NCBI RefSeq assembly: GCF_047228935.1
Contig: NZ_JBFEGG010000002.1
Span: 620,001-684,000, forward strand
Direction: 5' to 3'
Length of the DNA stretch: 64,000 bases
From: Ornithinibacillus sp047228935
GTDB taxonomy: Bacteria; Bacillota; Bacilli; Bacillales; Amphibacillaceae
Positions 1 through 8,749 of the stretch are shown here, in pieces. Made by a program: the position numbers and the translations under genes. A model generated the notes under the pieces. It made no database searches and was not told the DNA's origin. It was given only the letters and a program-made list of their open reading frames with translations. Positions within the stretch are counted from its first letter, which is position 1. Each line of letters starts with the position of its first letter.

Positions 1-1220
1 TCCGCCGTATCCGGATCAACAAAATGCTCCCATAATTTCGGCTCTGCTTTAATGGCGGAAACTAAACGATTTACTCCTGTACTTACATCTTCCGGATCAA
101 ATACGATATAGCCATCCACACCATTTGTTTGGGCAATATTTAATATTCCAATCGCAGAACCTATCGAGTCCATATCTGGCGCTTGGTGCCCCATAATAAT
201 GACCCGGTCACTCGCTTTAACAAGATCCCTTAACGCATGGGAAATGACCCTTGCTCTGACACGCGTTCGTTTTTCCATTGGGTTCGTTTTTCCACCATAG
301 AAACGGACTTTACCAGAATCGTCCTTAATCGCAACCTGATCACCACCGCGACCAAGTGCAAGGTCTAAACTAGATTGTGCTAATGTCCCTAACTCCGGTA
401 ATGGTGCGTTACCTACCCCTACACCAATACTTAATGTGATTGGAATATCTAACTCGGAATTAAGCTCATGCATTTCATCTAATATATCGAATTTCGTTTG
501 TTCTAACTGTTTTAAAATCTCTTTCGTACCGACAGCTAAGAAGCGGTCTTGAGAAGTTCTCTTCAAATATAAGCCATTATCATGTGACCATTGATTTAAA
601 AAGGCAGTCACTTCCGAATTTAGCTGACTTTTAATCGTATCGTCCATGTTTTGCGTAATTTCATCGTAATTATCGAGAAAAATAATAAATAATACCGTTT
701 GCTCATTTTGATATAACGTTTCAAGCTCTGCTTGTTCCGTACGGTCAAACAAATAGATTAATCGTTCCTCCCTACGGATAATTGCTTGAAATTCAAATTC
801 ATCAAGTTTAATACGAACTTCATCATTATTTTCTTTAATCATCGGTATCAATTCTTCTGAAATAGCATTTAATGACTCGCCAACGATCGTATCCTCTTCG
901 GCAAATTGATTCATATATTGGTTCGTCCACTCAACCGTATATTCATCACTATATAAAATAATCCCGATTGGCATTTCTAGTAATGCCTCTTCTCCTACCT
1001 TTTTAACTCGGTAGGATAACGTGGAGATATATTGCTCTGTCTCATCGGATAATTTTCTTTCAATCTGGATGGTATAATAAAACGACACAACTAAAAGTAC
1101 TGTCATAATAATTCCAAGGATCCATTCATAATACCAAATGACCCCAAGGAGGATGACAGATACAGCATAAATTAGCCATAAATGCTTACTAAGCTTTGGT
1201 CGTTTCAACTTATCTGACAT
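1..1220 (-). CDS. gdpP: Cyclic-di-AMP phosphodiesterase GdpP, N-terminal part (runs off the window)
   Basis: My translation from the ATG at 1220 (preceded by an AGGAG ribosome site) gives about 406 residues of a protein that continues beyond base 1. Two membrane segments lie at about residues 14-53, followed by a PAS-like region, a degenerate GGDEF domain (GRGGDQ instead of GGDEF) and the beginning of a DHH phosphoesterase domain with the metal-binding pattern GHQAPDMDSIG. This order is diagnostic of GdpP (YybT), a membrane protein that hydrolyses the second messenger c-di-AMP. It lies just downstream of the yybS-like gene on the same strand, as in B. subtilis. The C-terminal DHHA1 part is not visible. 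Confidence 0.93.
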   Translation of the reverse strand, partial: MSDKLKRPKLSKHLWLIYAVSVILLGVIWYYEWILGIIMTVLLVVSFYYTIQIERKLSDETEQYISTLSYRVKKVGEEALLEMPIGIILYSDEYTVEWTNQYMNQFAEEDTIVGESLNAISEELIPMIKENNDEVRIKLDEFEFQAIIRREERLIYLFDRTEQAELETLYQNEQTVLFIIFLDNYDEITQNMDDTIKSQLNSEVTAFLNQWSHDNGLYLKRTSQDRFLAVGTKEILKQLEQTKFDILDEMHELNSELDIPITLSIGVGVGNAPLPELGTLAQSSLDLALGRGGDQVAIKDDSGKVRFYGGKTNPMEKRTRVRARVISHALRDLVKASDRVIIMGHQAPDMDSIGSAIGILNIAQTNGVDGYIVFDPEDVSTGVNRLVSAIKAEPKLWEHFVDPDTA

Positions 1221-1266
1221 GTTAAATTCAGCTCCTATTAATGAGCGCTAGTATAGTACATAACTC

Positions 1267-2202
1267 CTATTTTACCATACGATCTCTAAGTCCAAACCCT
1301 AAATCAATTATACCTAAGATTCGTACTAATGGAAGCAGGAATGGTGCAAAGAAGATAGTTAATACCATCACTACGATTGGGATGGCAATCGATATATTTT
1401 TACGATGGGAAATAAAGAAGATAAATGACAGTCCTTGAATTGCCATTAATAATCCCGTAAGCATGATTACATTTTGTAACGCGATATATATACCGTTTGG
1501 CTCTTCTTGGAAAAGCGTTATAATCATTGCTAATAAATAGATCCATAATATAGAGACCGGAAAACGTAAATTTCGAAACTTTGGAAACCGTAACTTCTGT
1601 TTATCGATTTTGTTTATTACTTTATAACTAATCCACTGATTTAGGATAGCAAGTAAAATTGCAATTACTACGATAAACACCGGCACTAACTGTTTAAACA
1701 GTTCAATTTGTTGTTCTATTATACTAAACTCTTCTTCAACCTCTTGCCCCATTCCAAATTGCTCAACCATATCCTTCATCTGTATCAGTAATTCATCGGT
1801 TTGTTGACTGAATTCATCTAATAAGTTGATGTCTAGAACATAAAAAATAAATAATAAGGAAAATACGATTCCGACCGCATACCCAATTGTCCCTCTAGCC
1901 CATGTTTCATATGGAGCAAGTTCCCGATGGATACTTGAACCTATTACAATTCCACCAAGTCCTGCAAGTACCGCTGCAGGAGCCGCATAAATGGTTGCAA
2001 TAAGAATCGATAGTAAAAATGCAGCTACAAACATAAGCAACGAAGGCTTCCAATCGTATTTTGCTGCGTAAATAATAAACGGAACTGCTAATACTAGCAT
2101 TGAAATTAGACCTAGTACCGGAACAAAGATTGTTACCAATAACAGAACAATGTAACATACAGTAAATAGTGCTCCATCTACTAGCTGTTTTGAATAGTTC
2201 AT
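1267..2202 (-). CDS. yybS: YybS family membrane protein (DUF2232)
   Basis: A 311-residue, strongly hydrophobic protein with about eight predicted membrane helices, the YybS/DUF2232 family usually found directly before gdpP. The start at 2202 has GAGGTG about 8 bases upstream. It is 46 bp from gdpP on the same strand, so the two are probably co-transcribed. Its function is unknown; the family is thought of as a polytopic membrane protein possibly of transporter type. A central soluble loop (about residues 125-165) is rich in Glu and Gln. Confidence 0.85.
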   Translation of the reverse strand: MNYSKQLVDGALFTVCYIVLLLVTIFVPVLGLISMLVLAVPFIIYAAKYDWKPSLLMFVAAFLLSILIATIYAAPAAVLAGLGGIVIGSSIHRELAPYETWARGTIGYAVGIVFSLLFIFYVLDINLLDEFSQQTDELLIQMKDMVEQFGMGQEVEEEFSIIEQQIELFKQLVPVFIVVIAILLAILNQWISYKVINKIDKQKLRFPKFRNLRFPVSILWIYLLAMIITLFQEEPNGIYIALQNVIMLTGLLMAIQGLSFIFFISHRKNISIAIPIVVMVLTIFFAPFLLPLVRILGIIDLGFGLRDRMVK

Positions 2203-2396
2203 TTAGATGCACCTCATAATTCATGAAGAAAGTTTATTATAATATGATAACATGTTTAATTGCGTATTTGGTATTAGATTGAGCGATTATTGAGGACATG
2301 GATGGAGTAGTAGAAGAAATGTCAGTAATTGTTCAAGCTTTATATGACAACTTCCATTATAATATAAAGGAAATGATATTTAAAGGATTGAAAAAA

Positions 2397-2882
2397 ATGG
2401 TTTTTTGGAAAACATTTCTACTTAGTATTAAATTGCCTTCCAAACAGGCAGTGTTTAAATTAAATCGAATTGCAATGGACATTACGGTTTTTTATATGTT
2501 TATCTTGTTGTTTATCGTTTCTATTCCCTCATTAATCAATCAACTAACAAGTTCAACAGGGATAGGCTCTGACATGAACATCGTATTTAAGCTTATTTAC
2601 TTTTTTATATTCTATTATTTACCACTAACCATTATGGTTTTTTTGTTTATTACATTTTTATCGTATGTGTTTACGTGGATTGCAAAACTAATGCACCGAA
2701 AATTAAAACTGCAAGTAATATGGAAGATGGTCGCCTACACGGCTTCTATTCCGTTTATTTTGTACACCGTAGTTGCTTTGCTTTATTCGATTTCCGATAG
2801 TTATTTATTGTATTCGTTAGTTTGGACTATTTTACTATTATTTAAAATAATTATGGTTTATCCGAGGAGAAAATCACAATAA
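2397..2882 (+). CDS. Hypothetical membrane protein, possibly DUF1189-like
   Basis: The open frame extends up to 2298, but the first convincing ribosome site (AAAGGA) precedes the ATG at 2397, giving 161 residues. It begins MVFWKTFLLSIKLP and has about four hydrophobic helices with a short basic C-terminus. The overall look (short cytosolic start, amphipathic SIKLPSK, then membrane helices) recalls DUF1189 proteins of Bacillaceae, but I cannot confirm the family. It is divergent from yybS and convergent with rpsR, so it is its own transcription unit. Confidence 0.5.
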   Translation: MVFWKTFLLSIKLPSKQAVFKLNRIAMDITVFYMFILLFIVSIPSLINQLTSSTGIGSDMNIVFKLIYFFIFYYLPLTIMVFLFITFLSYVFTWIAKLMHRKLKLQVIWKMVAYTASIPFILYTVVALLYSISDSYLLYSLVWTILLLFKIIMVYPRRKSQ

Positions 2883-2951
2883 AATTAAATCCCCCACTTG
2901 GTAATATTCCTTATTGTCTATGCTGATCTTAGTTTTAAAGTAATAAGTTTC

Positions 2952-3001
2952 ATAAAAATAGAGAGGCTGTCATCAAAAGTAAAACCTTTGTTGACAGCCT
3001 C
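2952..3001 (-). terminator. Intrinsic terminator of the rpsF-ssb-rpsR operon
   Basis: GAGGCTGTCA (2963-2972) pairs perfectly with TGACAGCCTC (2992-3001). In the minus direction the stem is followed by a U-rich stretch, and it sits 11 bp past the rpsR stop codon. Confidence 0.8.
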
Positions 3002-3011
3002 TTCTTATTCA

Positions 3012-3248
3012 TTACTCAGCCACATATGGTAATAAAGCCATTTGACGAGCGCGTTTAATTGCAATTGTAAGTTTACGTTGATATTTTGCAGAAGTTCCAG
3101 TTACACGACGAGGAAGAATTTTTCCACGTTCAGAAATGAAACGCTTTAGAAGATCAACGTCTTTATAGTCGATGTGTGTAATACCGTTAGCTGTGAAATA
3201 ACACACTTTACGGCGTTTACCACCACGTCCACGACGAGCTGCTGCCAT
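3012..3248 (-). CDS. rpsR: 30S ribosomal protein S18
   Basis: A 78-residue basic protein with the S18 core KICYF-like start (RKVCYFTANG), DLLKRFISERGKILPRRVTGTSAKYQRKL and the C-terminal RAR..ALLPY. It binds 16S rRNA with S6 in the platform of the small subunit. It is the last gene of rpsF-ssb-rpsR, 49 bp after ssb, with a good AGGGAGGG ribosome site. Full family length. Confidence 0.97.
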   Translation of the reverse strand: MAAARRGRGGKRRKVCYFTANGITHIDYKDVDLLKRFISERGKILPRRVTGTSAKYQRKLTIAIKRARQMALLPYVAE

Positions 3249-3297
3249 GCGAAACCCTCCCTTTTAATTAAAATAGTTTTTATTTAAACGTATTATT

Positions 3298-3780
3298 TTA
3301 GAATGGTAAATCATCATCAGAAATATCAATTGGTTCACCATTATCTTTAAATGGATCTTCTTCATATTGATTCTGATTCTGGTTTCTATTTTGGTTCTGA
3401 TTTTGTTGGAATCCTGGTGAATAAGAGTCTTGTCCTCCACGTCCTTGCCCTTGGGAAGAACCTTTAGATTCTAAGAACTGTACACTATCAGCCACAACCT
3501 CTGTGATATATACCATTTTTCCATCCTGACCTTCAAAAGAACGAGTTTGAATTCGTCCATCCACACCGATTAAGCTACCTTTTTTCATGTAGTTAGCTAA
3601 TGTTTCTGCAGGTCTTCTCCAAATTACACAGTTAATGAAATCTGCTTCTCTATTTCCTTGTTGGTTGGAAAAAGGGCGATTTACTGCAACTGTAAAATTG
3701 GCAACTGCAACTCCATTTGGTGTATAACGTAAATCAGGATCCTTCGTTAACCTGCCGACAAGTACGACACGATTTAACAT
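3298..3780 (-). CDS. ssb: Single-stranded DNA-binding protein SsbA
   Basis: From the ATG at 3780 (AAGGAG eight bases upstream; an in-frame GTG at 3789 would overlap that site) the protein has 160 residues. Residues 1-105 form the OB fold (MLNRVVLVGRLTKDPDLRYT, FINCVIWRRPAE). A low-complexity linker of Gln/Asn/Gly follows, and the tail ends in DISDDDLPF, the acidic tip that recruits replication and repair partners. It sits between the genes for S6 and S18, the usual Bacillus arrangement. Confidence 0.96.
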   Translation of the reverse strand: MLNRVVLVGRLTKDPDLRYTPNGVAVANFTVAVNRPFSNQQGNREADFINCVIWRRPAETLANYMKKGSLIGVDGRIQTRSFEGQDGKMVYITEVVADSVQFLESKGSSQGQGRGGQDSYSPGFQQNQNQNRNQNQNQYEEDPFKDNGEPIDISDDDLPF

Positions 3781-3798
3781 CAGAACCACTCCTTATTA

Positions 3799-4086
3799 TT
3801 ATTCATCTATACGAACTGCAATGTGACGAATAATGTCTTCAGAAAACTTAGCTAAACGATCAAATTCATTAACTGATTTTTCATCGCCAGAGAAGTTAAT
3901 TAAAACATAATATCCATCACGGAAGTCGTTGATTTCATATGCAAGGCGTTTTTTGCCTTTTTCTTCAACTTTTTCGATCTCCGCGCCATTATCAGTTAAG
4001 ATACCATTGAAACGCTCGATTAAAGCTTTTTGCGCTTCCTCTTCCATGTCTGGGCGGATGATGTACATGATTTCATATTTTCTCAT
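3799..4086 (-). CDS. rpsF: 30S ribosomal protein S6
   Basis: 95 residues beginning MRKYEIMYIIRPDMEEE, with KRLAYEINDFRDGYYVLINF, typical of S6. Preceded by a strong AAAAGGAGGTG ribosome site. First gene of the S6-SSB-S18 operon; S6 and S18 bind next to one another on 16S rRNA, and in many bacteria the S6:S18 complex represses this operon through the leader mRNA. Confidence 0.97.
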   Translation of the reverse strand: MRKYEIMYIIRPDMEEEAQKALIERFNGILTDNGAEIEKVEEKGKKRLAYEINDFRDGYYVLINFSGDEKSVNEFDRLAKFSEDIIRHIAVRIDE

Positions 4087-4092
4087 CCGTTA

Positions 4093-4160
4093 CACCTCCT
4101 TTTGGTCTTAGCGGCCCTTATCTGTGGAAAGTAAACTTTCGCAATAAGAGCAAGGAGTAA
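4093..4160 (-). promoter_or_regulatory. Candidate S6:S18-binding leader of rpsF
   Basis: Read on the minus strand, a stem CTTAT...ATAAG encloses an inner GAAAG-TTTA-CTTTC hairpin. It is followed by GGCCGCTAAGACC, containing the CCG trinucleotide known in rpsF leaders that mimic the S6:S18 site on 16S rRNA, and then by the ribosome site. Placement and the CCG motif fit; the fold was judged by eye only. Confidence 0.35.
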
Positions 4161-4269
4161 TCTTAATTTCATTACTCACAATAGTGTATTATAGCAAATT
4201 TCATATGAAATAACAAGTCTTCGATAGAATCCTTTTTTACGTTATATTTTGCCTTCTGGCCGAATCCGT

Positions 4270-4383
4270 GGCCGGAATACACTTCGCTTTCCGTGGGCGG
4301 CTGGTGAGCCTCCTCGGAGCTAAAGCTCCTGTGGGGTCTCACCTATGCCTGTCCTCCCACAGGAGTCTCCGTGTATTCCGGCC
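4270..4383 (+). repeat. Structured intergenic repeat, copy 1 (minimal form)
   Basis: A 114-bp element with fully complementary ends (GGCCGGAATACAC at 4270, GTGTATTCCGGCC at 4371). Internal pairs are GTGGG/CCCAC and GGTGAG/CTCACC, with a central hairpin GGAGC-taaa-GCTCC. It has neither optional module. It fills the gap between the end of ychF (57 bp away) and the rpsF leader. No protein-coding signal is seen. It belongs to the nine-member family described in the findings. Confidence 0.85.
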
Positions 4384-4440
4384 ACTCAGTGCATAAAGAT
4401 TAACTAACTACCACTTAACAAATATATAGCAAAATAACAA

Positions 4441-5541
4441 TTACACATTAAATCTGAAGTGGATTACGTCTCCGTCTTTTACGATGTATTCTTTTCCTTC
4501 TAGGCGGACTTTTCCTTTTTCGCGGGCTACTCCCATGGAGCCTGCTTCTACTAGGTCTTCGTAGGATACGGTTTCTGCTCGGATAAAGCCTCGTTCAAAG
4601 TCACTATGAATGATTCCTGCTGCTTGTGGTGCTTTCATGCCTTTACGGAATGTCCAGGCGCGTACTTCTTGTTCACCTGCTGTAAAGTATGTTGCAAGTC
4701 CTAATAAGCTGTACGATGCTTTAATTAGCTTATCTAGGCCTGATTCCGTGATGCCTAGTTCTTCTAAAAACATTTCTTTTTCTTCTTGATCAAGCTCAGA
4801 AATTTCTTCTTCAATTCTTGCACAAATCACAATAACTTCTGCATCTTCATTTTTTGCATATTCTTTAACCTTTTGAACATTGGGGTTTGATTCAGGGTCT
4901 GCAACTTCATCTTCCCCAACATTCGCAACATAAAGCATTGGCTTACTAGTTAACAAATGTAGCCCTTTTACAATTTTTTGTTGTTCATCAGTAAATTCAA
5001 TCGCACGTGCAGGTCTTTCTTCTTCCAAACCTGTTTTTAATTTCGAAAGGACTTCAAATTCAACTAGTGCATCTTTATCCTTTTGTTTTGCTAGTTTTTC
5101 TACACGTTGGTACCGTTTGTTCACGGTTTCTAAGTCTGCTAGAATAAGCTCCAAATTAATAATTTCAATATCATCAATTGGATCAACTTTACCAGATACA
5201 TGTGTAATGTTTTCATCAACAAAACAACGAACAACCTGACATATCGCATCTACCTGGCGAATGTGTGATAGGAACTGGTTTCCTAACCCTTCCCCTTTAC
5301 TTGCACCCTTTACAATTCCTGCAATATCGGTAAATTCAAATGTTGTTGGAACAGTTTTCTTCGGGTTTACTAATTCAGTCAATTTATTTAAGCGCTCGTC
5401 AGGTACTTCCACCATGCCTACATTCGGATCGATGGTAGCAAACGGATAGTTTGCAGCTTCTGCTCCTGCTTGGGTAATTGCATTAAATAATGTAGACTTT
5501 CCGACGTTTGGAAGTCCGACGATTCCTGCTGTTAAAGCCAT
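4441..5541 (-). CDS. ychF: Redox/translation-associated P-loop NTPase YchF (Obg family)
   Basis: 366 residues, the usual length. The P-loop GLPNVGKST is at residues 8-16, DIAG is switch II, and NVGE replaces the NKxD specificity motif, which in YchF favours ATP over GTP. A coiled-coil domain lies in the middle and a TGS domain at the C-terminus (ending KDGDVIHFRFNV). YchF associates with ribosomes and has been linked to oxidative-stress control. It stands alone between repeat copy 1 and the yyzM terminator. Confidence 0.96.
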   Translation of the reverse strand: MALTAGIVGLPNVGKSTLFNAITQAGAEAANYPFATIDPNVGMVEVPDERLNKLTELVNPKKTVPTTFEFTDIAGIVKGASKGEGLGNQFLSHIRQVDAICQVVRCFVDENITHVSGKVDPIDDIEIINLELILADLETVNKRYQRVEKLAKQKDKDALVEFEVLSKLKTGLEEERPARAIEFTDEQQKIVKGLHLLTSKPMLYVANVGEDEVADPESNPNVQKVKEYAKNEDAEVIVICARIEEEISELDQEEKEMFLEELGITESGLDKLIKASYSLLGLATYFTAGEQEVRAWTFRKGMKAPQAAGIIHSDFERGFIRAETVSYEDLVEAGSMGVAREKGKVRLEGKEYIVKDGDVIHFRFNV

Positions 5542-5635
5542 TCAATTCCACTCCTTAAGGATTCCATTCATATAGAACGCGTTCAATAGTTCAATTATAG
5601 TTTTACACCTAAAAAAAGACAAGTTGGTAAAACAC

Positions 5636-5666
5636 AAAAATAGGCCTCAAGATGAAGCCTATTTTT
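5636..5666. terminator. Bidirectional intrinsic terminator
   Basis: AAAAATAGGC pairs with GCCTATTTTT across an 11-base loop, giving a stem flanked by A and T runs in both directions. It lies between the yyzM-like gene, which it can terminate, and the start of ychF. Confidence 0.8.
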
Positions 5667-5753
5667 GCGTTCTTACCCTATTAATTTATGTTTTCTCTAT
5701 TTATCTAGGAATTAATTTACCATTTTCTTGAAATTTAGTCCATTAAAAAGCTT

Positions 5754-5951
5754 TTAATTTTCTGCCTTTTCTAGGACTTTTTTAAGCTTCTTCGTAAACT
5801 CTCTCCGCGGAATCATAACACTATGTTCGCAGCCCATACATTTTATCCGAATATCCATCCCCATTCGAATGATTTTCCAGCGATTTTCGCCACATGGGTG
5901 GGGCTTTTTCATTTGTACAACATCATGTAATTGAAATTCCTTATCCACCAT
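5754..5951 (-). CDS. yyzM: YyzM-like small protein (DUF951)
   Basis: 65 residues with the DUF951 signature DVVQMKKPHPCGENRWKIIRMGMDIRIKCMGC-type pattern: an HPCG and a CMGC pair that may form a zinc knuckle, and a conserved basic RREF near the end. The family is near ychF and spo0J in Bacillaceae. Function unknown. A 38-bp gap separates it from the membrane protein gene upstream on the same strand. Confidence 0.85.
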   Translation of the reverse strand: MVDKEFQLHDVVQMKKPHPCGENRWKIIRMGMDIRIKCMGCEHSVMIPRREFTKKLKKVLEKAEN

Positions 5952-5989
5952 TTGTACTTCCCCTCATACCGTAATTATTTTTTAAAAAA

Positions 5990-7009
5990 TCAATTAGTTT
6001 TCTTTTTATCCCACAACGGAAATAGTAATAATCTAGTTAATACATATAAGTTCAATAGTCCGTATAATGGATATAAAATGCCAATCAACGTTGAAAAACC
6101 AAACGTTGTTAATGGTATCATTGTAGCTAAAATTAACACAACTAGCAACCAAAATGGCAGTTTAAAATACCCATTTAACCGAGTCGTTAACCCTAGTACA
6201 CCAGAAGCTGCCGTAGTAAATATAGCAAACCATAATAGAATCGTCATAAATAATACCATATAGAATGGATAATTACTTAAAATCGCAAACAGCGGAATTT
6301 CGTATACTAATATTTGTTCGGAAATTTGAATTAAACTATTATTATACACGTATGTAACCACACCAAGCGTCAGCCCACTTCCAATACTAGCAATCCATAT
6401 TTCTTTTTTAGAAGCCATTTTATTCCCTACTGCTCCTAGCACTGCAATTAATGGTAATATGTTTAATGCTGTAAAAGGAAAAGCAGACGCCCAGTTAAAT
6501 TGCTCATGCCAATGGGAGAATAAATGAAGCTTTTGATCAAAGGTAAAAGTAAGTAATACGTATAATAATCCAATGATTAATATTGGTAAGATCACTTGGT
6601 TAATAGATAATAAGCCTGTTATGTCTTTTGAAAACAACACAACTAACGTAATTGCAATAAATAAAATTCCCACCCAATATGGAAGATTAAACGCCTGTCC
6701 AGTTGCACCGCTCCCTGATAACATGACCACCGTTGTCGTAAATAAGTATAAAAATATCATGACATCATAAACCGGTGACAGCTTCTCCCCTACAATTACC
6801 TTTAACACTGGTCTGTACTCGGTTGATTTCTTCCGATAACTAATGGACATAATTACGAAGCATGATATCGAGAAAAATATAACAAATAACACAATAGCCA
6901 GTCCACTTCCATGGCCAAAAAACTCCCATAATTCTCTTCCTGATGCATATCCTGCACCAATGGTTGTCCCAATTATTAGAAACATCCATTTAAATCCTGA
7001 CTTCCACAT
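5990..7009 (-). CDS. YkvI-family membrane protein (APC-type transporter)
   Basis: From the ATG at 7009, preceded by GGGGGAGAAG, the protein has 339 residues and about ten membrane helices. The first helix carries GTTIGAGYASGRE, the glycine-rich unwound-helix pattern of APC/LeuT-fold carriers, typical of YkvI-like proteins. The substrate is not known. An upstream in-frame start at 7039 would add ten residues but overlaps the ribosome site. Confidence 0.75.
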   Translation of the reverse strand: MWKSGFKWMFLIIGTTIGAGYASGRELWEFFGHGSGLAIVLFVIFFSISCFVIMSISYRKKSTEYRPVLKVIVGEKLSPVYDVMIFLYLFTTTVVMLSGSGATGQAFNLPYWVGILFIAITLVVLFSKDITGLLSINQVILPILIIGLLYVLLTFTFDQKLHLFSHWHEQFNWASAFPFTALNILPLIAVLGAVGNKMASKKEIWIASIGSGLTLGVVTYVYNNSLIQISEQILVYEIPLFAILSNYPFYMVLFMTILLWFAIFTTAASGVLGLTTRLNGYFKLPFWLLVVLILATMIPLTTFGFSTLIGILYPLYGLLNLYVLTRLLLFPLWDKKKTN

Positions 7010-7156
7010 CTCTTCTCCCCCAATATGTAGCTTGTTCAATTGTAATCCGCACGTAGATACTTAATTTCTTACCATGGGAATTTTATACACGAACACATGT
7101 ATAAAATAAAAATCTAATCCGTATACTAATAACAATATGTATGTGGAGGAGAACCT

Positions 7157-7774
7157 ATGAATCTAAAGAGTCGTTTATCGCAAAAAAATGAAACAATTCG
7201 GATGTTACATACAGACCCAAACCTGATGCATTCTATGAGTGAACAGATCGTATCCTGGTTTCCAAAAATACCAAAAGAATATGTCATAGTCTGTGTCGGA
7301 ACAGACCGTTCAACCGGTGACGCATTAGGGCCATTAACAGGCACCTATTTAATGGATAAAAAGTTAAAGCATATGACCGTTTACGGTACCCTACATGATC
7401 CAGTCCATGCAACAAATCTTGAGGATTACCTTTCATTAATTAATAAACAACATAAAAATGCTTTTATTATTGCGATTGATGCGTGTTTAGGGAAAACGAG
7501 CTCCGTTGGACAAATCATTGCTTGTGAGGGAGCTTTAAAGCCAGGTGCAGCCTTAAACAAACCTCTTCCTCCTGTCGGTGATATTCATATAACTGGAGTC
7601 GTAAATATTAGTGGATTTATGGAATACTCCGTGTTGCAAAACACTCGACTTTCCATTGTGCTAGAAATGGCGAAAAAAATCGCAAACGTCATCGATCACA
7701 TCGACCAACAACTAACCGCAAGCTACGTAACACCAGCCGTGTTATCACAGCGTGCTAGGAAAGAGCCTATTTAA
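7157..7774 (+). CDS. yyaC: Spore protease YyaC (GPR-related, DUF1256)
   Basis: 205 residues; begins after GGAGGAG. The conserved core VCVGTDRSTGDALGPLTG and the DACLG motif define the YyaC family, which is related to the germination protease GPR and found in spore formers near spo0J. It is expressed during sporulation in B. subtilis; its exact target is not established. Single-gene unit, closed by a strong terminator. Confidence 0.92.
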   Translation: MNLKSRLSQKNETIRMLHTDPNLMHSMSEQIVSWFPKIPKEYVIVCVGTDRSTGDALGPLTGTYLMDKKLKHMTVYGTLHDPVHATNLEDYLSLINKQHKNAFIIAIDACLGKTSSVGQIIACEGALKPGAALNKPLPPVGDIHITGVVNISGFMEYSVLQNTRLSIVLEMAKKIANVIDHIDQQLTASYVTPAVLSQRARKEPI

Positions 7775-7786
7775 TATTATGAACGC

Positions 7787-7825
7787 AAAAAAATCCTTAT
7801 CACAAAATAGTGATAGGATTTTTTA
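7787..7825. terminator. Intrinsic terminator after yyaC
   Basis: A near-perfect hairpin, AAATCCTTATCAC with GTGATAGGATTT, flanked by A and T runs, directly after the yyaC stop codon and able to work in both directions between convergent genes. Confidence 0.85.
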
Positions 7826-7875
7826 TTTATGATTAATGCTATTTAATTACATAGCTATGAGTAGAAGTAATAGAA

Positions 7876-8580
7876 TTAAAACATCTGATAGATATAATAG
7901 ATTACCCCTACCGTAATAATAGAAGGTAATAGATTCCCAATCCTAATTTGCACAACCTTCAACATATTAAGCCCTATTGCGACAATTAATAACCCACCAA
8001 CTGCCGTCAATTCTACAATTAAACCATTTAAAAAGTAATCCGGAACCCAACGTTCAATTTGTGTCGCAAGTAGTGCGATCGCTCCTTGATATAAAACAAC
8101 CGGAATAACCGATAATACAACCCCAATTCCTAACGTCGTCGTCAATACAAGCGCAACAAAACCATCTAGAATTCCTTTTGTAATTAATACTTCATGGTCT
8201 CCTCTAATCCCACTATCTAACGCACCGATAATCGCCATCGCACCGACGATAAAGATTAATGACGCGGTAACAAATCCTTGGGAAACCGACCCTTGATTAG
8301 ATTTCGTTTTAAATTTGCTTCCTATCCAATTTCCAAACTGATTTAGTTTCTCTTCTACATTAAGAAGCTCTCCTATAATAGCCCCTGATAACAAGCTTAA
8401 TAATACAACAATGATAATTTCTGTTGAAAACGCCATTTGTAGTCCAATTAACATGATTGCTAAAGCAATCCCATGCATGACTGTTTCCTTATAACGCTCG
8501 GGAATTTTAGTAAATACTAACCCTAATAAACTTCCAATGATAATTAACGCACCATTAACTAACGTACCGAATAATGCCAT
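7876..8580 (-). CDS. DUF554 membrane protein (YdfK/YqgA family)
   Basis: 234 residues with about seven membrane helices and Gly-rich segments such as NGALIIIGSLLGL, GALDSGIRGDHEVL and GILDGFVALVL, which identify DUF554. The family is thought to be a transporter, but no substrate is established. It stands downstream of spo0J on the same strand, with a terminator and a parS site in between, so it is probably transcribed separately. Confidence 0.85.
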   Translation of the reverse strand: MALFGTLVNGALIIIGSLLGLVFTKIPERYKETVMHGIALAIMLIGLQMAFSTEIIIVVLLSLLSGAIIGELLNVEEKLNQFGNWIGSKFKTKSNQGSVSQGFVTASLIFIVGAMAIIGALDSGIRGDHEVLITKGILDGFVALVLTTTLGIGVVLSVIPVVLYQGAIALLATQIERWVPDYFLNGLIVELTAVGGLLIVAIGLNMLKVVQIRIGNLLPSIITVGVIYYIYQMF

Positions 8581-8635
8581 AATATGTACCCTCTCTCTCC
8601 TGCTGTAAGCTCTACTATTCTAGTCTTTTCTAAAA

Positions 8636-8651
8636 TGTTTCACGTGAAACA
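8636..8651. promoter_or_regulatory. parS site 1
   Basis: A perfect 16-bp palindrome, TGTTTCACGTGAAACA, matching the bacterial parS consensus, where ParB/Spo0J loads and spreads. It lies in the gap between spo0J and the DUF554 gene. Confidence 0.97.
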
Positions 8652-8698
8652 TTGACACGTGTTCTATATAATACTATGTAGTTTATCCAATTGTCTAT

Positions 8699-8733
8699 AT
8701 AAAAAAGACTGGAGATCCACGATCTCTCAGTCT
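8699..8733 (-). terminator. Intrinsic terminator of soj-spo0J
   Basis: On the minus strand AGACTGAGAGAT pairs with ATCTC-CAGTCT (one bulge) and is followed by six T residues. It starts 17 bp beyond the spo0J stop codon. Confidence 0.8.
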
Positions 8734-8749
8734 AATCATATAGAAACTT

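Noticed and set aside
1907..2224. 105-residue frame overlapping the yybS start
   Set aside because: Same strand, different frame, with Ser/Cys-rich composition unlike a protein; yybS explains the region.
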